Shown: positions 54,763-63,444 of the stretch, piece after piece
Numbering within the stretch: position 1 is the first letter of the stretch
How the letters are laid out: each line of letters starts with the position of its first letter
From: an uncultured Saprospiraceae bacterium
Lineage (GTDB): Bacteria; Bacteroidota; Bacteroidia; Chitinophagales; Saprospiraceae
DNA: 64,000 bases
Assembly: GCA_937981555.1 (NCBI GenBank)
Contig: CALJOK010000013.1
Coordinates: 62,001 to 126,000 of the forward strand
Direction: 5' to 3'
Position numbers and translations under genes: made by a program
Notes under the pieces: generated by a model
What the model was told of the DNA's origin: nothing
The model's database searches: none
The model's input: only the letters and a program-made list of their open reading frames with translations

Positions 54763-55410
54763 ATGATTTTTAAACAAAAATTTCTTGCTCATCTATTGAG
54801 ATGTTTAAAGGATTCAGAATATTTATTATTTGAACATTTTGCTATTCATAAATCAGTCTCAGAGATTCCTTTTAATATTTTACTTCGCAAAGATGACCAT
54901 CAACAAGTAATCGATTCAATTAAAGCTTTTTCAGAAATAGGGATTGTTAATGCTTCTCAGACAGATGCTTGTACTCAATTTCAAATAGTATTTAAAGAAG
55001 GAACGAAGATAGAATTGAATATTTGGGAGAATTTATCTCACGGCAGTATGATTTTTATGAATTCAGAAAAAGTCTTTTCGAAGAGGCAGCGGTCAAAGTC
55101 GGAATTTTATATGCCTAATATTGAAGATTTATTTGAGTTTGCGGTTTTGCATCATTATTTGAATCATCAAGGTTTACCTATTCAATATTTAAATTATTTC
55201 GAAGATTTCCATTTTTTCGTAAAAGATGGTTTATTAGAATTCTTTAATCATAAATACCAGACGAACTTTTCGAATCTAGATGAATTGTCCAACTTTGATT
55301 TAAAAATCAAAGAATCGATAGTTGATGAGTTAAAGAAAGCACCTAATAATCAATTTCTCAAAAAGATAAATATACAATGGAGGAATCTTTGGGGAACCAC
55401 TAGTGCTTAA
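54763..55410 (+). CDS. Hypothetical protein, possibly nucleotidyltransferase-like
   Basis: 215 residues, no signal peptide, no transmembrane helix. The region FNILLRKDDHQQVID near residue 40 and an aromatic tail (FAVLHHYLNHQGL) are weakly reminiscent of nucleotidyltransferase-fold proteins associated with glycan gene clusters, where DxDILV-type segments occur, but the key Asp-x-Asp pair is not clear here. Function unassigned. It is flanked by an intergenic TAATTTTATTCGCC and a strong terminator, so it is monocistronic. Confidence 0.5.
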   Translation: MIFKQKFLAHLLRCLKDSEYLLFEHFAIHKSVSEIPFNILLRKDDHQQVIDSIKAFSEIGIVNASQTDACTQFQIVFKEGTKIELNIWENLSHGSMIFMNSEKVFSKRQRSKSEFYMPNIEDLFEFAVLHHYLNHQGLPIQYLNYFEDFHFFVKDGLLEFFNHKYQTNFSNLDELSNFDLKIKESIVDELKKAPNNQFLKKINIQWRNLWGTTSA

Positions 55411-55448
55411 AATGAGGCTTTTATAATAATGTTTTCTTATGAAAATTA

Positions 55449-55487
55449 AAAATGCACTTTAAGGTAAAATCTTAAAGTGCATTTTTA
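55449..55487 (+). terminator. Intrinsic terminator
   Basis: AAAATGCACTTTAAG pairs with CTTAAAGTGCATTTT over 7 bases, followed by T-rich sequence. It ends the hypothetical gene at 55410. Confidence 0.9.
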
Positions 55488-55552
55488 GTTTAGAGTTGGT
55501 TATATGGACTATAGGGCAAAATTTGATTAATTTTTGAATAACTATAAGTTAT

Positions 55553-55586
55553 TCAAAAAAAAAGCCTAATCGGAGAGATTAGGCTT
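55553..55586 (-). terminator. Terminator of the rplU-rpmA operon
   Basis: On the minus strand AAGCCTAATC pairs with GATTAGGCTT over 5 bases, followed by nine T. It lies about 190 bases past the rpmA stop. A further hairpin TTGAATAACT/AGTTATTCAA (55534-55556) partly overlaps the T-tract. Confidence 0.8.
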
Positions 55587-55774
55587 AACAACAAAAAATA
55601 TAAAGCTATGAAAACTAAAACTATTCTAATTCAAATTTGATAATAACAAAGTTAATAACTTTTATTAAAAATGACCAATTTTTTTTAATCATTTTTAAAA
55701 CGTTTTTTTATGCAAATTCAGTATTTATAATTTAACTGAAAGTCAATTATAAGACTTTTTGCAAAAAATAGTTA

Positions 55775-56041
55775 CTAAGCTTCTTCTCCAACTGGAGTAA
55801 TATGTACAAAAGTTCTGTTTGATCTTTTTTTGTCAAAAGTAACAAAACCATCAACTTTTGCATGGATAGTGTGATCTTTACCCATATAAACATTGTTTCC
55901 TGGGTGGTATTTAGTACCTCTTTGACGGATGATAATATTACCTGCAAGAGCAGCTTCACCGCCAAATAATTTTACACCCAATCTATTACTATTACTGTCA
56001 CGTCCGTTATCCGAACTACCTACACCTTTTTTATGTGCCAT
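55775..56041 (-). CDS. rpmA: 50S ribosomal protein L27
   Basis: 88 residues beginning [16 protein letters not shown] and containing [23 protein letters not shown] and [10 protein letters not shown], the standard L27. The conserved N-terminus reaches toward the peptidyl transferase centre. It follows rplU (55-base gap) in the standard rplU-rpmA pair and ends GEEA. The stop is followed by a stretch of non-coding DNA with the terminator. Confidence 0.98.
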   Translation of the reverse strand: MAHKKGVGSSDNGRDSNSNRLGVKLFGGEAALAGNIIIRQRGTKYHPGNNVYMGKDHTIHAKVDGFVTFDKKRSNRTFVHITPVGEEA

Positions 56042-56096
56042 GATATTTTATTTTAAATCACAAAATCAATTGTGAAAAGTTAACAATGAATAAAGA

Positions 56097-56408
56097 TTAA
56101 AGACTAATTCCGTCAATTTTGATCTTTGTGAAAGATTGACGGTGACCGTTTTTAACACGGTATCCTTTACGTCTTTTCTTTTTGAAGACAATTACTTTAT
56201 CTCCTTTTTGATTTCCCAAAACAGTTGCGCTTACTGAAGCGCCACCTACGTTTGGTGTACCGAGGCTAACATTTCCGCCATTATCTACCAAGTGAACTTG
56301 GTCGAAAGAAACAGAATCACCTTCTTTTGCATCCAGCTGGTGGACAAAGATCTCTTGATCTTTCTCAACTTTAAATTGCTGACCAGCGATAGTTACAATT
56401 GCAAACAT
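56097..56408 (-). CDS. rplU: 50S ribosomal protein L21
   Basis: 103 residues, the usual length. MFAIVTIAGQQFKVEKDQEI, KGDKVIVFKKKRRKGYRVKNGH and RQSFTKIKI are L21 signatures. It binds 23S rRNA in the 50S subunit and is co-transcribed with rpmA downstream. Start ATG 56408 lies about 100 bases upstream of the TonB-receptor 3' end, so it has its own promoter. Confidence 0.98.
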   Translation of the reverse strand: MFAIVTIAGQQFKVEKDQEIFVHQLDAKEGDSVSFDQVHLVDNGGNVSLGTPNVGGASVSATVLGNQKGDKVIVFKKKRRKGYRVKNGHRQSFTKIKIDGISL

Positions 56409-56511
56409 TGATTATATTATTTAAGTGGTTTAAAAAACGAGTGCAAAGATAACTTTAGTATTTCAAAAAACCAATGTTTTTAAAGGATTTTCCAATGGAA
56501 ATAAAATTTTT

Positions 56512-59184
56512 CTACCATTTCACAGAATAACTAAAAGAGGGTAAAATTGGTAAAGAATAGACCGTTTTAATCGTGCTAACTTCTTCCCCAAATTGATTAA
56601 CAGTTACCTCAGGATATGCGAAAAACACATTCTTCCGATTGTAAGCATTGTATATTCCAAGATTGAAATGATGCTTCCACCTCTTTTTTCCAAAGTGGAT
56701 ATTCAATCCTAAATCTAATCGATGAAAATTAGGAAGTCGATCAGAGTTGCTGGTTAAATCGGAAGTATTGAGCAAATCGATGACAGAGGGAGGAACATCG
56801 CCTTCAGCAAACTCTGAAGAAGAAAATGGACGTCCAGTTTGGAAAAGCCAGTTGGCTGAAAAATTAACATTTTTATTTAGGTGAAAAGTAGTGGCAACAG
56901 AAGCACCATGACGACTATCAAAAGAAAAAGCAGTTTTTTGGTTTTTAAAATTTCTATTGGTTTTGGAAAAAGTATAACTTACCCAACCTGTTAATCTTCC
57001 TTTTTGTTGCTCTACGGTTAATTCAATACCTGCGGCATCACCATTTCCTTGCTCTACAAATAATTCCCAATTTTTGGTATCAATTTGTAATTCTTGCAAA
57101 CTAGCAGAACCTTCTGGAATCTGGCTTTGATTAATTCTAGAAAGGTTATTCATTTTTTTCCAAAAACCTTCGACACTCCAATTGGAGTATATTCCTAGTT
57201 GTCCTGAAAGCTTACTTGTAATTTGCCAAGCATTTTGCGGTGTAGTTTTAGAACTTGCAGGAACCCACAAATCATTCGGTAATCCAGAATCTGAGCGGGT
57301 TAGCAATTGTAAAAATTGAGCAGTTCGAGAAGCAGTTGTATTGAAGTTTAAATATTTATTGTAATGATAATAAATGGCTAATCTTGGTTGAGGAATAATA
57401 TTTAATTTTCCTTGTTGAGCAAAAGCAGATAAACGGATACCTCCATTTATAGTCCAATTCTTTTTTTGAAATTCTTCTTCTACATATAAATTAAATTCAC
57501 CCGTTCTGATTGCTTCATTGTCATCAAAATTATTTTGAATAAATTCTGGAATACTATCTAGTTCACTTCCTGAAGAACTAAATTCGGACAAGCCGGGAAT
57601 AAAATTTCGTTGAATTGCATTCGCTCCAAAACGTAATCGATGCTGATGATTAATAAAATAATCAATGTCAGTTCGGATAGAAAAATCAGTTATAGTTGAA
57701 CTATAAAAAGATGCGTTTCGAAAGGCTTGAAAATTATCATCAAAAATAGAAAATTGAAGTTCAGCGGCATGTTCACTCGTATATTGAAATTTACTATAGG
57801 TCGCAGTTGTATTTGAAAATATTTTATCATTGAACAAATGATTCCAACGAAGGGAGATGATTTGATTTCCCCATTCTATAGCAAAACTATCCTTGGAAAG
57901 AACTGAAAACCCGAAAGGCGGTTGATTCGGATCCATTCCCTGATTTTCATCTTTAGAAGAACGATCAGATAGATCATCTTTTCCTGCATAAAAACTTAAA
58001 TAGATTTTATTTTTTTTATTTAAAGAATAATTGGCTTTGGCATTAAAATCTGCAAAAAGATAATTCATTTCACCTTCAAAACCTTGTTCTTCTTTTTTCT
58101 TTTTGGCTAAAGGTGAAAGCCATAAATCTAAATGTGTTCGACGACCTGCTATCAATATGGAACCTTTCCCTTTATTTAAAGGAATCTCAATCAAGCCTCG
58201 TGTTGCCATGGTTCCTGCGGAAAACTCTCCGGAGAAACTTTGTCCATTCCCTTCTCGAGTTCGCACATCTAAAACTGATGAAATTCGACTATCATATCGA
58301 GCAGGAAATCCACCTTTATAAAACTTGACACTTTTGACAATGTCAGGATTGAAAATAGAAAATAAACCAAAAGTATGGGAAGGATTATAAATCGGCACAT
58401 CATCAAATAGAATTAAATTATGATCGCTATTCCCTCCTCGTACATGGAGACCGCCAAATCCATCTGCTCCACTCTGGACACCAGGTAAAAGATGAATAAA
58501 TCTCATTATGTCAGGCTCTCCTCCTGCCGTTGGTAAAAAGGAAAGTTGATCTAATGGTAAAGTGGTTTCAGTTCCTCTTGGATTGGCTAAGACACTATCT
58601 GTTTTAGAAATAACCACAATTTCTTGGAGGGTGAGCGAAGGTTCTAAGGCGATATTTATTTCTTTGGGTCTACGTAAATCAACTTCAACGATTTTCGTTT
58701 GATAACCTAAATAAGAAACTTGTAGTTTGACTTTTCCTTGCTTATAATTTTGACTAAAAAATCCATAGGCATTACTGGTGTTTCCTTCCAAACTATTCAA
58801 CTCTATAATATGTGCACCGACCAATCTTTCATTTGTTTTTGCATCGGTCAAATATCCGCTGATGGTCATTCTTCGAATTGGTTTTCGAAATAAAACAATG
58901 CCTCCTTTTGACAACCTAAAACCAATATTTGTTTCTTTTAAAAAGTTCTTTAAAACTTTTCGAAGTGGTTCTTCATAAGCCTCAATACTCACTTTTTTTT
59001 CTTTTTGGAAAAACTTAGAAGAGAAAGTAATATTTACATCTGAAACTTCACTTACTGTAAAAAGTGCATCAGAAATAGGCGTGTCTTGAAGGGAAAAACT
59101 AATAGGCTTATCTAGCAACGATTGTGCAGATAAGCCTATTTGAAAAAATAAAAAGAGAAAAAAAATAGATATTTTTTTAGTCAT
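56512..59184 (-). CDS. TonB-dependent receptor with STN and carboxypeptidase-like N-terminal domains
   Basis: 890 residues. Signal peptide IFFLFLFFQIGLSAQ, then STN domain (about residues 28-103: FSLQDTPISDALFTVS, FRLSKGGIVLF), a carboxypeptidase-regulatory-like Ig domain (about 107-190: ISGYLTDAKTNERLVGAHI), a TonB plug (about 205-310: GGEPDIMRFIHLLPGVQS, LHVRGGNSDHNLILFDDVP) and a 22-strand-type outer-membrane barrel ending SFSYSVKW. The STN domain receives the FecR signal. The substrate may be iron chelates or glycans. It is the last gene of the sigma factor/FecR/receptor set. Confidence 0.92.
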   Translation of the reverse strand: MTKKISIFFLFLFFQIGLSAQSLLDKPISFSLQDTPISDALFTVSEVSDVNITFSSKFFQKEKKVSIEAYEEPLRKVLKNFLKETNIGFRLSKGGIVLFRKPIRRMTISGYLTDAKTNERLVGAHIIELNSLEGNTSNAYGFFSQNYKQGKVKLQVSYLGYQTKIVEVDLRRPKEINIALEPSLTLQEIVVISKTDSVLANPRGTETTLPLDQLSFLPTAGGEPDIMRFIHLLPGVQSGADGFGGLHVRGGNSDHNLILFDDVPIYNPSHTFGLFSIFNPDIVKSVKFYKGGFPARYDSRISSVLDVRTREGNGQSFSGEFSAGTMATRGLIEIPLNKGKGSILIAGRRTHLDLWLSPLAKKKKEEQGFEGEMNYLFADFNAKANYSLNKKNKIYLSFYAGKDDLSDRSSKDENQGMDPNQPPFGFSVLSKDSFAIEWGNQIISLRWNHLFNDKIFSNTTATYSKFQYTSEHAAELQFSIFDDNFQAFRNASFYSSTITDFSIRTDIDYFINHQHRLRFGANAIQRNFIPGLSEFSSSGSELDSIPEFIQNNFDDNEAIRTGEFNLYVEEEFQKKNWTINGGIRLSAFAQQGKLNIIPQPRLAIYYHYNKYLNFNTTASRTAQFLQLLTRSDSGLPNDLWVPASSKTTPQNAWQITSKLSGQLGIYSNWSVEGFWKKMNNLSRINQSQIPEGSASLQELQIDTKNWELFVEQGNGDAAGIELTVEQQKGRLTGWVSYTFSKTNRNFKNQKTAFSFDSRHGASVATTFHLNKNVNFSANWLFQTGRPFSSSEFAEGDVPPSVIDLLNTSDLTSNSDRLPNFHRLDLGLNIHFGKKRWKHHFNLGIYNAYNRKNVFFAYPEVTVNQFGEEVSTIKTVYSLPILPSFSYSVKW

Positions 59185-59235
59185 GGTTTTTTAACCTTTC
59201 ATCATTTGTAACGCTTCGCTAACGTATTTACATTC

Positions 59236-60240
59236 TTACTCACAGGCGCCTCCAATCAATTCATATTCTGTTTCGCTTAATTTTTTTACTTCAATTTTTT
59301 GATTAGAAGTTAAGTCTCTTAATAAGTCGAAAATAGGAGTTGTAGTTTTGTATCGCCCTGAAATTGAACATTTTTTGAGACCTTTATTTTCTAAGTTGAT
59401 ATTTATATTAAATTGATTTTCCAAAGTTGAAAGTGCATTTTCCAAAGTTGTATTTTGAAATTTTAAACTCTTTCTTTTCCATGAGATCGCATTTAGATTT
59501 TTATCATTCACTTTTTCTAACGAATCATTTTTCTCATCATAAACTGCTTTTTCATTTTTTACTAAAATGACTTTTTGACTTGATTCATTTTTTTGAACTC
59601 GAACTTTTCCTTCTTGCACAGCTACCTCAAAAGTTTTTTCGTCAGCTATATCTCGCACATTAAATTCTGTTCCTAAAACAGTTACCGTCGTTCGATTTGT
59701 CGTCACCTGGAAAGGACGATTGGCATCTTTACTTACTTCAAAAAATGCTTCTCCAGTTAATTTTATTGGACGTTCCGTTGCTGAAAATTCAGCAGGGTAG
59801 GAGAGTGTACTTCCAGCATTTAACCAGACTTTTGAACCATCCGCTAATTGCAATTCTTTAATCTCAGAATTGGCTTCAACAAGTTCCCATTCGGTCTCAT
59901 CTTGAAAATAATTTTGGAATGAAAAAGTCGCTCCTAACAATACAATTACGGCAGCAGCAACAGCTTGTAACCAAAGTCTTCGAGGACGCATGGTAACAAC
60001 TTTTGTTGGAGTATTGGAAGTCGTAATTGTTGATTTCATTTTTGCAAAATCAGCCTCGTGATCTAATTCAAAAGGCAATTCATAATTTTCACTTTCAATC
60101 CAAACTTGTCTGATTTCTTCGGAAGTTATTTGATTTTCAGACGATTGCTTTTCCCACGCTCGCAAGTCTTTTGTCTCTTCCTGCGAGATGATGCCTTTGA
60201 GTTCTTTGTAAATTAACGATATGTAGTAGTCTGAATTCAT
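59236..60240 (-). CDS. FecR-family anti-sigma factor
   Basis: 334 residues from ATG 60240; an in-frame upstream ATG at 60267 would add nine basic residues and is less likely. The N-terminal cytoplasmic part (DYYISLIYKELKGIIS) is the anti-sigma domain, a transmembrane helix lies at about residues 92-108 (LWLQAVAAAVIVLLGATF), then the FecR periplasmic domain (ELQLADGSKVWLNAGSTL, TGEAFFEVSKDANRPF, VTVLGTEFNVRD) and a DUF4974-type C-terminus (TLENALSTLENQFNI). It transmits substrate binding from the TonB receptor to the ECF sigma factor. Confidence 0.93.
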   Translation of the reverse strand: MNSDYYISLIYKELKGIISQEETKDLRAWEKQSSENQITSEEIRQVWIESENYELPFELDHEADFAKMKSTITTSNTPTKVVTMRPRRLWLQAVAAAVIVLLGATFSFQNYFQDETEWELVEANSEIKELQLADGSKVWLNAGSTLSYPAEFSATERPIKLTGEAFFEVSKDANRPFQVTTNRTTVTVLGTEFNVRDIADEKTFEVAVQEGKVRVQKNESSQKVILVKNEKAVYDEKNDSLEKVNDKNLNAISWKRKSLKFQNTTLENALSTLENQFNININLENKGLKKCSISGRYKTTTPIFDLLRDLTSNQKIEVKKLSETEYELIGGACE

Positions 60241-60313
60241 GATTTTTTTTTTATGCTTTCTAAGCATTAGTTATTTAGTTGACAAATGAAAATAGCGTTC
60301 CCCCTAAAAGATT

Positions 60314-60895
60314 TTAAAAAAAGTTTAAAAGAAGAAAGATAAGTAGGGCGGTTTTGTAAATCGCTTTTCGAAGTGCTTTCAATGCGATGGTAATTTGATT
60401 CTCAACAGTTTTGGGAGCGATACCTAGAGCTTGAGAAATTTCTTTGTGTGATTTTTCTTCGTAGCGGCTCATGCAAAAAATTATTCTACATCTATTAGGT
60501 AAGTTATCGACGACTGCTTGAATTGTTTTTTGCAAATCTTCTTTTTCTAAATGATGAATGGCATCAATTGACGTGGTCATTTCTGGAAGTTGAGAATTTT
60601 CCGAAAAATCTATTCGTTGTTCTCGTCGCAAATGGTTTAAACATTTATTAACGACCACTTGTCGCAAATATGGTTTTAACCCCAATCTGATATCTAAATC
60701 ATTTCGATGATTCCACAAAACGACGAAGGCTTCTTGAGCAAAGTCTTTTGCTTTTTCTCCGTCTTTTAAATATCGATAAGCAATGGCGGTGAGGTACTTA
60801 TAGTAGGTACTAAATAAAGTTCGAAAAGCGGCATCGTCGTCTTGTCGTAATTTATTGAGTAGGTCTTTTTCTTGTTCTGAAGTAATAACTTTCAT
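60314..60895 (-). CDS. ECF-type RNA polymerase sigma factor
   Basis: 193 residues. Sigma-70 region 2: FRTLFSTYYKYLTAIAYRYL with DFAQEAFVVLWNHRNDL; region 4: DNLPNRCRIIFCMSRYEEKSHKEISQALGI and KTVENQITIALKALRK. Belongs to the FecI-like ECF group. It is likely activated when the TonB receptor binds ligand, through the adjacent FecR, and then transcribes this operon. The C-terminus ends in a hydrophobic FLLLNFF tail. The 73-base gap to fecR supports one transcript. Confidence 0.93.
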   Translation of the reverse strand: MKVITSEQEKDLLNKLRQDDDAAFRTLFSTYYKYLTAIAYRYLKDGEKAKDFAQEAFVVLWNHRNDLDIRLGLKPYLRQVVVNKCLNHLRREQRIDFSENSQLPEMTTSIDAIHHLEKEDLQKTIQAVVDNLPNRCRIIFCMSRYEEKSHKEISQALGIAPKTVENQITIALKALRKAIYKTALLIFLLLNFF

Positions 60896-61412
60896 GATTT
60901 TTTATAAAAGTAAATAGCTTATGTGTGTGATAAAGGTACGTAGCAAACGGAGGAAGTTTATAAAATGTTATTTGCAAAAATTGATTGTGGCAAAGAGGCG
61001 GCATTAATTGTAATAGGAAGGAGATCTTAATTACAAAAGTATAAAATATTTGCAAGAGACGCTAGGATAGATTTTTATAACAATAGTATTACATGTTTAT
61101 TGTTTTCTGATTTATGTGTTACGGAAAATATTAAATGTAATTTTTGTAAAATATTTCCCCCATTGTAAAGTGTTGATTTGCAGTATGTTATGTGTTGCGT
61201 TTTTATTTTTTCATAAAAAGTAAAATAAAAATTGGGGGGAAGCTCTTTTTCATTTGTCACTTATTCGAAGGCAGAGAAATTTATGTATCGAAAATAAGAT
61301 CCTCTAGCCTAGATTAAATATTTTCAATTTAATCTGTTTTAAATCAAATCATTTTAAAGAACAATTTCCCATGGTCAATTGACTTTTGGGAAAACAAAAA
61401 AACCTTTGCCTT
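60896..61412. other. Divergent promoter region, no gene seen
   Basis: About 520 AT-rich bases between the sigma factor (minus) and the repeat lipoprotein (plus). GACTTTTG at about 61380, roughly 30 bases before ATG 61413, resembles a -7 element. No conserved ORF or convincing RNA was found. Confidence 0.5.
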
Positions 61413-62666
61413 ATGAGTAAGTTACTTAAGTTAAGTTTTCTTTTTGCGATCGTCGCACTTTTTATGACATCATGTAATAATGATAATCCGTTGCAAGATA
61501 ATAATGTAACACCTGACCCACCTGTGGTTACTCAAAACCAACAACAAATTAGTAGCTTGGTTACTTCAGATTCTGCAGGATGCTACGAAATTGTTTTTCC
61601 AATTACCTTTATTATGGATGATGGAACTTCAGTTACGGTTGACTCTGAATTAGACTTAGATGATGTTTTTGCAGCACCACCTTTTCCAGTAAATTTAGGA
61701 TTTCCAGTAAATTTAACAGACCCTGTAACTGGAGAAAATGTAGTAGCTAACGATGAAGCGGAATTAGGTACATTCTTATCAGAGTGCGATTTTGGACCTG
61801 ATCCAGGAGTTGGAATTTGTGATAGTTTAGATTTAGAATTTGGGTTTTTTGGCTGTTACGATTTGGAATATCCAGTAAGTTTTGTACTTGAAGATGGATC
61901 AACTGTGACTGCTAATTCAGTTGACGATTTGTCTACGATCTTTACTGCAAATAATTCAATAGTGGATTTTGCTTATCCATTGAATTTAACGCATATTGAT
62001 ACAGGTGATTCTGTAACGGCTAATAACGAAGATGAATTAAATGACCTTCTATTACTTTGTGATGGTTTCGGAGGTGGTGGACCAGGTAATGGCGGCGGAG
62101 GAATTTGCGATAGCACGAATATTAATTTCGGATTTATCGGTTGTTATGATTTAGTTTACCCTGTAAGTTTTACTCTTGAAGATGGAACTACTGCAACTGC
62201 GAATTCAGTTGATGATTTACCAACAATTTTTACCAATAGTAATCCACCAGTAGATTTTGCTTATCCATTAAATTTAACAAATACTGATACTGGAGCTCCT
62301 GCAACTGCTAATAGTGAAGCTGAATTAGGAGATCTATTATTGCTTTGTGATGATTTTGGTGGCGGCGGAAGCGGCGGTGGAAACTGGGGACAGAGTGTGG
62401 TTTACCCAATGACAATAATTACAGCGATTCCAGATTCTACAGGTTTTCCAGGATGTTATGATTACCAATATCCAGTAAGTGTAGTTGATATTGATGGGAA
62501 TGTTTTGACAGCAAGTGATGATGATTCAATGATGGGAATCGTATTTGGCGCTATTGAGATAGCGGATTTCGTCTACCCTGTTAATGTAACAGATACTAAC
62601 ACAGGCCTAACTTTGACTGCGAATAATGAAGGAGATGTAGTAGCGTGGTTGGATGATTGCGATTAA
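61413..62666 (+). CDS. Lipoprotein with four tandem Cys-bracketed repeats
   Basis: 417 residues from ATG 61413. Signal peptide FLFAIVALFMTSC makes a lipobox with Cys at about residue 21. Four repeats start at residues 56, 147, 243 and 347, each beginning GCY(E/D) with a (Y/F)P(V/I)(S/T)F-like strand, containing DG-T-TxTANS and VNL/PLNLT(D/N) segments, and closing with LLLCD or SECD. The first and last Cys of each unit are conserved and could pair. Gly-rich linkers separate repeats 2-3 and 3-4. I do not recognise the repeat; surface or adhesion role inferred. A terminator follows. Confidence 0.75.
   Translation: MSKLLKLSFLFAIVALFMTSCNNDNPLQDNNVTPDPPVVTQNQQQISSLVTSDSAGCYEIVFPITFIMDDGTSVTVDSELDLDDVFAAPPFPVNLGFPVNLTDPVTGENVVANDEAELGTFLSECDFGPDPGVGICDSLDLEFGFFGCYDLEYPVSFVLEDGSTVTANSVDDLSTIFTANNSIVDFAYPLNLTHIDTGDSVTANNEDELNDLLLLCDGFGGGGPGNGGGGICDSTNINFGFIGCYDLVYPVSFTLEDGTTATANSVDDLPTIFTNSNPPVDFAYPLNLTNTDTGAPATANSEAELGDLLLLCDDFGGGGSGGGNWGQSVVYPMTIITAIPDSTGFPGCYDYQYPVSVVDIDGNVLTASDDDSMMGIVFGAIEIADFVYPVNVTDTNTGLTLTANNEGDVVAWLDDCD
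61578..62663 (+). repeat. Four tandem protein-coding repeats within the lipoprotein gene
   Basis: Repeat starts at 61578, 61851, 62139 and 62451 (unit spacing 91, 96 and 104 codons, linkers included). Units 2 and 3 are the most alike; unit 4 is most diverged. Confidence 0.85.
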
Positions 62667-62712
62667 AGATTTTTTAAGAAAGTTTAGGTAGATGAACGTT
62701 TCATCTCAATTT

Positions 62713-62742
62713 GCCGTCCGATTTTATCGGACGGCTTTTTTT
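62713..62742 (+). terminator. Intrinsic terminator
   Basis: GCCGTCCGAT pairs perfectly with ATCGGACGGC over TTT, followed by T6. It ends the repeat lipoprotein transcript. Confidence 0.95.
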
Positions 62743-62796
62743 ATTTTGAGGAGTTAGTTTTTAGGTTGGTCGAGAGTGCAGTGTACCTGACTCCTT

Positions 62797-62898
62797 CTAT
62801 CCAAAGGTGACATTTAAAACTAAAATAATTGCAAATGCCAAGACCGAAAGTATTCCCGTCATCGCTGTCCAACTTTTTAAAGTTTGTACCTTGGTCAT
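62797..62898 (-). CDS. 33-residue single-helix membrane protein, translationally coupled to gluconokinase
   Basis: ATG at 62898-62896 overlaps the gluconokinase stop TGA (62897-62895) in the classic ATGA arrangement, and the frame ends at TAG 62799-62797. The 33 residues have a basic, short N-terminus (MTKVQTLKSW) followed by a hydrophobic run (MTGILSVLAFAIILVLNV) suited to one transmembrane helix. I do not recognise a homolog. Start-stop overlap with a clear gene argues that this short frame is real. It could be a small accessory membrane peptide. Confidence 0.6.
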   Translation of the reverse strand: MTKVQTLKSWTAMTGILSVLAFAIILVLNVTFG

Positions 62899-63431
62899 GA
62901 TCCATTTTTGTTGGTCGTTTTGATTTTTTCTAAAATTTGTAGATGTATTGTTTTTGGATCATCTTGAATATTGAAAATCCATGCGTCTTTAGGTTTCTCT
63001 AAAGTGTCCAATTGACTCTGTAAAAGATGGGCAGGCATGAAATGTCCAGCGCGTTGCTCCATTCTATTTTTGATTAATTCAAATGATCCTTCGAGGAAAA
63101 TAACTTGCAAAGGGTTGGAAATCAATGAATTAAGAGTGTGTCTGTATTTTTCTTTTAGCGCAGAACAAGCGAGAACGGCTCCGCTCTTTTCATTTTGAAA
63201 AAGTTCTTTTGCTAAATTTTGTAGCCACGGTTCCCGATCATTGTCATCAAGAGGTTGACCATTTTTCATTTTTAAAATATTGGCTTCAGGATGAAAATCA
63301 TCTGCCTCAATAAATGGAATTTTTAATGTTTCGCTGAGTACTTTTGCTACAGTACTTTTTCCACAACCAGAAACTCCCATGACTAAAAATAATGGTGAAT
63401 GGTGAGTGGAGGATGGTGAATTTTTAGACAT
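62895..63431 (-). CDS. gntK: Gluconokinase (GntK/IdnK type)
   Basis: 178 residues. Walker A GVSGCGKST (residues about 19-27) and the gluconokinase signatures ADDFHPEANILKMKNGQPLDD, LACSALKEKYR and QRAGHFMPAHLLQSQ match GntK. It phosphorylates gluconate with ATP to 6-phosphogluconate for the pentose phosphate or Entner-Doudoroff route. The N-terminal about 13 residues (MSKNSPSSTHHSP) are encoded by the repeat words at 63389-63420 and seem to be an added tail. The next gene, a short membrane ORF, overlaps its stop by ATGA. Confidence 0.92.
   Translation of the reverse strand: MSKNSPSSTHHSPLFLVMGVSGCGKSTVAKVLSETLKIPFIEADDFHPEANILKMKNGQPLDDNDREPWLQNLAKELFQNEKSGAVLACSALKEKYRHTLNSLISNPLQVIFLEGSFELIKNRMEQRAGHFMPAHLLQSQLDTLEKPKDAWIFNIQDDPKTIHLQILEKIKTTNKNGS
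63389..63420. repeat. Repeat words inside the gluconokinase N-terminus
   Basis: AATGGTGAATGG and GGATGGTGAA recur here; 15 bases (ATAATGGTGAATGGT) are identical to part of the palindrome at 17105-17134. They encode the Ser/His-rich N-terminal tail on the opposite strand. Confidence 0.65.
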
Positions 63432-63444
63432 GTGTGAGATACAA

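Noticed and set aside
60896-61385. Frames of about 60 codons in the gap upstream of the ECF sigma factor
   Set aside because: They are AT-driven with no recognisable content or start signal and overlap the divergent promoter zone.
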